Made by a program: the position numbers and the translations under genes. This document shows, piece after piece, positions 13,281 to 18,023 of a stretch of 18,023 nucleotides of DNA. Below the pieces are notes generated by a model that saw only the letters and a list, made by a program, of their open reading frames with translations, had not been told where the DNA came from and did no database searches. Positions within the stretch are counted from its first letter, which is position 1. Every line of letters starts with the position of its first letter. The stretch comes from Bacillota bacterium (GTDB lineage Bacteria > Bacillota > UBA994). The stretch spans positions 1 to 18,023 of the forward strand of contig QLUC01000019.1 in assembly GCA_018725275.1 (NCBI GenBank). Reading direction: 5' to 3'.

Positions 13281-13763
13281 TCAAAAGTCGTGGCGCAAAA
13301 ACTCGATAAAGACCAAATCCTCACCCATAATGTTAATGATAAGTTCACGCTGGCGTAAAAAATGGTGTTTTTTGTAGAATGCGACGGCCCTTAGGTCGTC
13401 CTTTTCTACAAGTGCCCACCACTTGGTCCTGGGATAGGCCGCGAGTATCGCCGCCAAGAGCGCCTGCCCGACACCCTGCCGCTGCACTGTGGGCAGCACA
13501 TACAGCCGACTCAATTCGAGCCCGCTGTGGTCAAGCATCGGCACCACCTGGATAAATCCCGTGAGGCTTTCATTGTGCTCAGCCACCCAAATGCCCCCGG
13601 GCTGCACCTCAAGCGCTTTGGCGAGGGCCTCGTAACTATAGAATTGGTCCAAAAAGTGGCTCCTCGTTTCGGGACGCATAATTTCTTTATAAGTATGCTC
13701 CCACGCCATGCGGGCCACCGCCTGAATGGCCGGTATATCTTCCTTGGTGCCGCGACGAATCAT
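13281..13763 (-). CDS. GNAT-family N-acetyltransferase
   Basis: A 160-residue acetyl-CoA-dependent acyltransferase of the GNAT fold. It starts with the common MIRRGTKEDIPAIQAVAR first strand and helix. Strand 4 and the acetyl-CoA pyrophosphate loop follow as LSRLYVLPTVQRQGVGQALL (Q/RxxGxG/A motif at about 97-102), then the V-E-K-DDLRAVAFYKKHHF motif B region near the C-terminus. The substrate is not predictable; small-molecule or ribosomal-protein acetylation are both possible. ATG 13763 has AGGGGG 7 nt upstream. It lies alone on the minus strand between tyrS and the ABC operon. Confidence 0.9.
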   Translation of the reverse strand: MIRRGTKEDIPAIQAVARMAWEHTYKEIMRPETRSHFLDQFYSYEALAKALEVQPGGIWVAEHNESLTGFIQVVPMLDHSGLELSRLYVLPTVQRQGVGQALLAAILAAYPRTKWWALVEKDDLRAVAFYKKHHFLRQRELIINIMGEDLVFIEFLRHDF

Positions 13764-13921
13764 GTCCGTTCCCCCTACAAAGCAATTAAATCTAAATTCC
13801 TTATCATCATCATGATTCCTGCTCAGGGTGAAAATATTAGTTTTTAGGGTCGCAGATTGGAACTAGCGACGGGAAGAGGCGTATTACTTCGCAAGCCCAG
13901 AGAAAAGTTCGAGGAGGAATA

Positions 13922-14650
13922 ATGATGCTCCGTTTCCAGGACATCTCCAAAGCCTACCAGAAGGGCAAGGTCAAGGCGGTCGACGGCCTCGACCTTGCTG
14001 TCAAGCCAGGTGAAATATTTGGCTTCCTCGGCCCGAACGGCGCCGGCAAAACCACCTCTATCAAGATGGTGGTGGGGTTACTCCGCCAAGATGAGGGCAA
14101 GATCACGGTAAATGGCCATGACACCCATAGCGAGCCCTTGCGGGCCAAGGAGAGCATCGGCTTTGTGCCGGACAACCCCGACCTCTACGACAAGCTGACC
14201 GGCATGGAGTACATTAACTTTATCGCCGACGTCTACAAAGTGAGTAGCTTCGAGCGGCGCCAAAGGCTCGAGCGTCTGGTAAATATGTTTGAGATTAGCG
14301 GCGCCATGGGTGACCTCATCGGCAGTTTTTCGCATGGCATGAAGCAGAAACTCGCCTTGACCGCCGCATTAATCCACGAGCCCCCGCTCCTCATCTTAGA
14401 TGAGCCGATGGTTGGGCTTGACCCCCGCTCCGCCCACCTTTTCAAGGAACTGATGAATGAGCACTGCCGTCAAGGCAGGACCGTCTTCTTTTCGACCCAT
14501 ATCCTTGATGTCGCCGAGCGGCTCTGCCATCGCGTGGGCATTATCAAGAAGGGCAAGCTTATTGCCTGTGGCACCCTCGATGAACTGCGCCATCAGGTCG
14601 GCCAAAAGGGCTCGCTCGAGAGCGTCTTTCTTGAGGTGACCGAGCAATGA
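13922..14650 (+). CDS. ABC transporter ATP-binding protein
   Basis: A 242-residue ATPase subunit of an ABC-2 type transporter on the inner face of the membrane. Walker A GPNGAGKTT (about 38-46), Q-loop region around VVGLLRQDEG, signature GSFSHGMKQKL (about 137-147, a variant LSGGQ), Walker B LLILDEP with the D-loop GLDP, and the switch His in FFSTHILDVAERL are all present. AGGAGG precedes two adjacent ATGs (13922, 13925). It overlaps the permease gene by 4 nt (ATGA), showing tight translational coupling. The substrate is unknown. Upstream a dyad GTCGC...GCGAC (about 13850-13871) could be an operator; no clear promoter was found. Confidence 0.95.
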   Translation: MMLRFQDISKAYQKGKVKAVDGLDLAVKPGEIFGFLGPNGAGKTTSIKMVVGLLRQDEGKITVNGHDTHSEPLRAKESIGFVPDNPDLYDKLTGMEYINFIADVYKVSSFERRQRLERLVNMFEISGAMGDLIGSFSHGMKQKLALTAALIHEPPLLILDEPMVGLDPRSAHLFKELMNEHCRQGRTVFFSTHILDVAERLCHRVGIIKKGKLIACGTLDELRHQVGQKGSLESVFLEVTEQ

Positions 14651-16320
14651 CCGCCCTAATTAGCCTGTTTCGCATCTCTTTACAGAGTTACTTTGGCCTC
14701 TCGGCCATGCGCATTAAGTATCTAAAAAAGAAACAGCAGCTCTGGGAGCCGTTCCTCGTGGTCTTTGGTGTTATCGCCGGCGGAGCAAGCTTTGGCAGCA
14801 TGTTCTATTTATCGGCCTTGCAGATGGCGCGGGGCGCCGCGCTTTTGGGTCAGGCCGATGTCGTCCTCACCATGTACATCTTGGTGGCGCAGATGCTGGC
14901 CTTGATGTTCGGCTTGTTCGCCATGACCTCTATTTTCTACTTTTCTAACGACCTCGACATCCTCGTTCCTCTCCCCCTGCGCGCCTGGCATATATTGGCG
15001 ACGAAATTTTCGCTGGTCAACATTACCGAGTACGCACCGGTCGCCATAGTTCTAGTCCCGACCTTACTGGCCTATCACCGCATCGTGGGCCTATCGCCAG
15101 TCGGTTGGGTGGGGGCTTTCGTCACCATGGTCTTTGTGCCCATCATCCCTCTGGCCCTGGCCGGCATCTTGGCCGTGACCGTCATGCGGGGCGTCAACCG
15201 TCGCCATCGCGACATACTCATGGTCGTGGCCAGCCTAGTGTTGCTGGTAGTAATTTTTTACTTGCAGTACCATTTCATAGCAGATTCGACGGGACAGGTT
15301 GAGGCAGAGGACATCATCAATAACCGCATAGATTTTGTCAACGTCGTCGGGGCTGCTTTTCCTCCCGCCGTCTGGGCCACGCGCGCTATCGCCGCCGAGG
15401 TTACCGGTGAGCGTTTGACCAATCTAGCCTACCTCTTCTTCACCGCAGCGCTGGCCATCGGTGCATTCTTGTTGGTCGGGCAGAAAGTTTTCTACGGCGG
15501 ATTGGTGGGCGGAGCGGAGAAGGTGCGCCGCGGCATAGTCTACACCACGCGTGTCATCGAGCGGCAGGCGGTGCAAAGTTCGACCGCGAAAGCTTTGCTC
15601 CTTAGGGAGTTCAGACTTTTTGTGCGCATGCCCATCTGGCTCATGAACGGGTTTATCACCGTCATTCTCTTTCCCCTCATGGCCTTTTTCCCTGCCTTTT
15701 TTGGCGCTACCGGCGACATCAACAGTCTGACCGCTCTCGCCCGCCAGCACCCAGAAGGGCTTGCCATCGCCACACTTATTGCCGCTGGTGCCATCGCCAT
15801 GATGACCAGCCTTAACACCCTGACCAGCACCTCCATCAGTCGCGAGGGCAAGCACCTCTGGATAATAAAGTCCCTCCCCGTCGACGCCAAGACGCAGGTG
15901 CGGGCCAAGCTTAGCTTCGCTCTCGCCGCAGCCCTACTGAGCAGCCTCCCGCTCATCGCGGTATATGCCGTGCTCATAAAACCGGGTGGGTTCCACCTGG
16001 TCATGGCTTTCGCTCTAGGCATTACCGCCGGCCTTACCCCCCAGGTGCTCGGGCTATGGTTTGACCTGTGGCGACCATTTTTAACCTGGAGCAACCCCCA
16101 GCATGCGGTCAAGAACAACCTGAACGCCGTAAGTCCCCTTATTATCATGGCGCCGCTTGGCTACCTGAGCTACCTCGGCTACATGGCACTCAGCGCCGGG
16201 GGCACCACTGTTCCTCTGCTGGTGCTCCTCGCCGCCCATGCCGCGCTGGCCCTCGCTGCCGTCATTGCCCTTCTGGCAAAAGCCGATCGTCTCTACGACA
16301 GACTAGAAGTGAAAGGTTAA
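14647..16320 (+). CDS. ABC-2 type transporter permease
   Basis: A 557-residue integral membrane protein, the partner of the preceding ATPase. About a dozen hydrophobic segments are visible, arranged as two halves joined by a basic cytoplasmic loop (VERQAVQSSTAKALLLREFRLFVR, near residue 300-325). Examples are FLVVFGVIAGGASFGSMFYLSAL, MLALMFGLFAMTSIFYF, ILMVVASLVLLVVIFYL and the C-terminal LLVLLAAHAALALAAVIALLA. A motif SNDLDILVPLPLR after the third segment is typical of this permease group. One permease of this size would form the channel as a homodimer or internal pseudo-dimer. The substrate is not known. It starts inside the ATPase stop (ATGA), and its own stop overlaps the next start (TAATG). 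Confidence 0.9.
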   Translation: MTALISLFRISLQSYFGLSAMRIKYLKKKQQLWEPFLVVFGVIAGGASFGSMFYLSALQMARGAALLGQADVVLTMYILVAQMLALMFGLFAMTSIFYFSNDLDILVPLPLRAWHILATKFSLVNITEYAPVAIVLVPTLLAYHRIVGLSPVGWVGAFVTMVFVPIIPLALAGILAVTVMRGVNRRHRDILMVVASLVLLVVIFYLQYHFIADSTGQVEAEDIINNRIDFVNVVGAAFPPAVWATRAIAAEVTGERLTNLAYLFFTAALAIGAFLLVGQKVFYGGLVGGAEKVRRGIVYTTRVIERQAVQSSTAKALLLREFRLFVRMPIWLMNGFITVILFPLMAFFPAFFGATGDINSLTALARQHPEGLAIATLIAAGAIAMMTSLNTLTSTSISREGKHLWIIKSLPVDAKTQVRAKLSFALAAALLSSLPLIAVYAVLIKPGGFHLVMAFALGITAGLTPQVLGLWFDLWRPFLTWSNPQHAVKNNLNAVSPLIIMAPLGYLSYLGYMALSAGGTTVPLLVLLAAHAALALAAVIALLAKADRLYDRLEVKG

Positions 16321-17219
16321 TGCCGGCAGCAGAACATGTCTTCACCTACACCGTCGGCGCCGAGGACAATCAGAAAAAGGTCAGCCAGGTCCTGACCACA
16401 CGCCTCGGTATGTCGCGCCAGACTTTAATCAGACTGAAGCGGAGCGGTGTGGTCGAAAATAACGGCCTCCCCGTGTACCTAAAAGATCTCGTTCGGTCGG
16501 GGGATAGGTTGACTGTTGTCCTGCGCGAAGAAAGGCAACAAGATCTTCTGCCCGAGGAAGTCCATTTAGATATCACCTTTGAAGATGAGCACCTCATCGT
16601 CATTAACAAGCCCCCGGGCATGGTGGTCCACCCCACCAAGGGCTATATGGCGGGCACCTTGGCTAACGCCCTTGTGGCCCACTATGCAAAGACCGGACAA
16701 AGCCTCGTCGTCCGCCCCGTTCACCGCTTGGATCGCGACACCTCGGGGCTGGTCCTCTGGGCCAAGAACCCCCATGTGCAAGCCGTCCTCACTGCGGAGC
16801 ATATCTCCGGTGAGTGGCAAAAGAGCTACTTGGCCATGGTTACCGGAGTGGTACGGGCCGATTGCGGCCGCATCGATGCGCCCATCATGCGGGTCGGTGG
16901 CGGCAGTCGCGCCCGGGTCGTATCCCCCGAGGGGCAGCAGGCGGTCACGCTCTGGGAGAAAATCGCCGTGCATGGCGACAACACCCTGCAAAAAGTCACC
17001 CTCATTACCGGCCGCACCCACCAAGTCAGGGTACACATGGCCCACATCGGACACCCATTAGTAGGGGATGAGGTCTATGGCACACCCTCTCCGCTAATCG
17101 CTAGGCAAGCCCTGCACGCCGCCTGGCAGTCGTTTAGGCACCCGGTTTCCGGCGAAAAAATATCCCTCTTCGTGCCTCCGCCCGCAGATTTTCAGGCCCT
17201 GCTATTTCCCACAAGCTAG
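16320..17219 (+). CDS. RluA/RluD-family pseudouridine synthase
   Basis: A 299-residue enzyme that isomerises uridine to pseudouridine in rRNA or tRNA. An N-terminal S4-like RNA-binding region (about 15-75: KKVSQVLTTRLGMSRQTLIRLKRSG) is followed by the catalytic domain beginning HLIVINKPPGMVVHP. The signature HRLDRDTSGLVLWAKN places the catalytic Asp at 138. The conserved TGRTHQVRVHMAHIGHPLVGDEVYG motif follows. ATG 16320 overlaps the permease stop (TAATG) with AAAGG just upstream; an in-frame extension back into the permease gene is a shadow. The exact target uridines cannot be assigned. It is probably co-transcribed with the ABC genes, though unrelated in function. Confidence 0.94.
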   Translation: MPAAEHVFTYTVGAEDNQKKVSQVLTTRLGMSRQTLIRLKRSGVVENNGLPVYLKDLVRSGDRLTVVLREERQQDLLPEEVHLDITFEDEHLIVINKPPGMVVHPTKGYMAGTLANALVAHYAKTGQSLVVRPVHRLDRDTSGLVLWAKNPHVQAVLTAEHISGEWQKSYLAMVTGVVRADCGRIDAPIMRVGGGSRARVVSPEGQQAVTLWEKIAVHGDNTLQKVTLITGRTHQVRVHMAHIGHPLVGDEVYGTPSPLIARQALHAAWQSFRHPVSGEKISLFVPPPADFQALLFPTS

Positions 17220-17235
17220 GCGCATGTTATCCCGA

Positions 17236-17281
17236 TATTGACAGCCCCTCGCAAAAAAATACGGCAATGTCCTTGTCAATA
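17236..17281. repeat. Inverted repeat TATTGACA / TGTCAATA
   Basis: A perfect 8-bp inverted repeat (17236-17243 and 17274-17281) separated by 30 bases, just after the pseudouridine synthase stop and immediately before the REP-like palindrome at 17284. Each arm contains TTGACA, a consensus -35, pointing inward. It could be an element boundary or a divergent promoter arrangement. Confidence 0.5.
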
Positions 17282-17283
17282 CA

Positions 17284-17313
17284 GGGTCGGCGTGCCGTGT
17301 CACGCCGGTAGAT
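17284..17313. repeat. REP-like palindrome, variant copy
   Basis: The same 7-bp stem as the other copies (CGGCGTG/CACGCCG, 17288-17294 and 17301-17307) with one loop change (CCGTGT) and a different right flank: GTAGAT where the others have CTACCT. GTAG is therefore on the plus strand 3' of the hairpin, not on the minus strand 5' of it. About 100 bp upstream of the RAYT gene. Confidence 0.75.
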
Positions 17314-17343
17314 GGGAGGGTGCCGCGGCCCGCACGGGACGTT

Positions 17344-17367
17344 GTAGCGCCGGCACAAAAACCGGCG
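17344..17367 (+). repeat. GTAG-hairpin REP-like element upstream of RAYT
   Basis: GTAG (17344-17347) is directly followed by a 6-bp stem CGCCGG/CCGGCG with an 8-nt A-rich loop. This is the GTAG-plus-hairpin design of REP elements, in the plus orientation and opposite to the copies at 5465 and 17989. The stem sequence differs from those, so it may be a second subfamily. It ends 48 bp before the RAYT start. Confidence 0.6.
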
Positions 17368-17415
17368 ACCTCGGCCATACTCCGTGGCGTAACCCTCTAA
17401 CATAGGAGGTGTATA

Positions 17416-17955
17416 ATGGACTGGATGAAGTGTCGTAGAACCACTACCCGCTTAGAGTGCTGGGACTACACCCAAGGGGCCTATTACTACATCACTATCT
17501 GCACCAAAGGCCAACACCCCCATTTTGGGACGATCAATGATGGACACATGCATCTATCCCTCATGGGAGAGCGCGCGCAGGTATACTTAAAGGCTATTCA
17601 GGACCACTTCTCCCACGTAGAAATTGATTATTTCGTCGTTATGCCTAATCACATTCACGCCATTCTGATCTTTGATAACAGCCCCGTCGGGAGAACAACT
17701 GCTGTACAAGGATTAAGTCCCGTTCCTAAACCCAAGGGGGGTTCCTTAGGCCATGTGTTGTCATGCTATAAGGCTGCGGTGACTAAGTGGTGTCGAGAGA
17801 ACGGTTACAACGAATTTGCATGGCAGCCACGTTTTTACGACCACATCATTCGGAATGAGAAATCGCTGCACCTAATTAGGCGGTATATTGAAAACAACCC
17901 TCTCCAGTGGGAGTTGGAGCGGGAATCGCCCGAGAATATTGGGGACTTTATTTGA
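17416..17955 (+). CDS. REP-associated tyrosine transposase (Y1/HUH, IS200-like)
   Basis: A 179-residue single-domain Y1 transposase. The N-terminal RRTTTRLECWDYTQGAYYYITICT matches the start of the RAYT/TnpA_REP family. The HUH motif is in MPNHIHAILIF (H79, H81) and the catalytic tyrosine is Y141 in WQPRFYDHIIRNE, followed by the IRRYIENNPLQW helix, also typical of the family. These enzymes nick and join single-stranded DNA at GTAG-hairpin REP elements and are usually single-copy, domesticated genes. The reading frame is intact. ATG 17416 follows AGGAGG with 6-nt spacing. REP-like elements flank it at 17284, 17344 and 17989; no IS200-type ends or accessory tnpB were seen. The family assignment is firm, the substrate match is inference. 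Confidence 0.92.
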   Translation: MDWMKCRRTTTRLECWDYTQGAYYYITICTKGQHPHFGTINDGHMHLSLMGERAQVYLKAIQDHFSHVEIDYFVVMPNHIHAILIFDNSPVGRTTAVQGLSPVPKPKGGSLGHVLSCYKAAVTKWCRENGYNEFAWQPRFYDHIIRNEKSLHLIRRYIENNPLQWELERESPENIGDFI

Positions 17956-17988
17956 TCGGTTACGGACCTCATGGTTACGACCGGGGGA

Positions 17989-18018
17989 GGGTCGGCGTGC
18001 CATGTCACGCCGCTACCT
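17989..18018 (-). repeat. REP-like palindrome downstream of RAYT
   Basis: A 30-base copy identical to 5465-5494: stem CGGCGTG/CACGCCG with GTAG at the 5' side on the minus strand. It lies 33 bp after the RAYT stop, close to the window end, so any partner repeat beyond 18023 is not visible. Confidence 0.85.
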
Positions 18019-18023
18019 GGGAC

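Noticed and set aside
13844..13875. Stem GTCGC...GCGAC upstream of the ABC ATPase considered as a tRNA or riboswitch fragment
   Set aside because: Only a 5-bp dyad with a 12-nt loop is present; there are no cloverleaf arms or conserved riboswitch motifs. Kept only as a possible operator.
15540..16148. Minus-strand open frame of about 200 codons inside the ABC permease gene
   Set aside because: It lies antisense to a well-supported membrane protein, has no SD and its translation has no recognisable domain; it is a shadow of the GC-rich codon pattern.
16068..16319. N-terminal extension of the pseudouridine synthase frame into the permease gene
   Set aside because: The extension is out of frame with the permease, has Arg/Pro-rich shadow composition, and the family start matches ATG 16320 with its own SD.
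5465..18018. Repeated palindromic 30-mers considered as CRISPR repeats
   Set aside because: The copies are single and far apart, with no regularly spaced units or spacers and no cas genes. The hairpin plus GTAG and the neighbouring RAYT fit REP elements far better.

Overview
The window reads as a piece of a low-to-mid GC Gram-positive chromosome (Bacillota, probably a Clostridia-like spore former). This rests on strong Shine-Dalgarno sites (AGGAGG, AAGGAGG) in front of most genes, frequent GTG and TTG starts, sigma-A type promoters, GerM-domain proteins, a YnzC/DUF896 protein and Spo0A-box-like sites. I cannot name the species. Almost everything is ordinary chromosomal housekeeping or envelope biology; the accessory material lies in two places, about 5200-5970 and 17220-18023.

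Layout. Positions 1-4000 are a minus-strand block read from right to left: an HD-domain phosphohydrolase, a GerM lipoprotein, a MarR-type regulator with its own promoter, a terminator, glutamate racemase MurI, and a GerM-like C-terminal fragment that runs off the window start. A divergent plus-strand gene (4105-4920) encodes a DppA-type M55 D-aminopeptidase and meets a convergent ynzC-like gene with a 4-nt stop overlap. Next is a gene-poor stretch (5118-5848) that looks like a graveyard: a frameshifted small membrane-protein ORF, the N-terminal remnant of an IS1634-like transposase, one palindromic REP-like repeat and two exact copies of a 33-bp repeat. The second copy supplies an extended -10 promoter to a 35-codon basic ORF, which ends in a bidirectional terminator. 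Positions 6029-8538 (minus) encode a secreted N-acetylmuramoyl-L-alanine amidase with four SH3 repeats and, upstream in the same operon, an M14 zinc carboxypeptidase. After a small orphan ORF come two tandem paralogous HD-GYP proteins (9102-11280), which converge on a divergent guanylate-kinase-like gene. Then follow tyrS, a GNAT acetyltransferase on the opposite strand, and an apparent plus-strand operon of ABC ATPase, ABC permease and an RluA/RluD-family pseudouridine synthase, with overlapping stop/start codons. The window ends with an intact REP-associated tyrosine transposase (RAYT, Y1/HUH type) flanked on both sides by palindromic repeats.

Themes. Peptidoglycan and spore biology recur: MurI, GerM, amidase, M14 peptidase and D-aminopeptidase. 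Cyclic-di-GMP turnover is represented by the HD-GYP pair. The most interesting system is the RAYT with its REP-like elements. Two of them, one beside the RAYT and one about 12.5 kb away inside the IS remnant, are identical over 30 nt and have the arrangement expected of RAYT substrates: GTAG immediately 5' of a hairpin. A differently built GTAG hairpin sits just upstream of the RAYT gene on the opposite strand.
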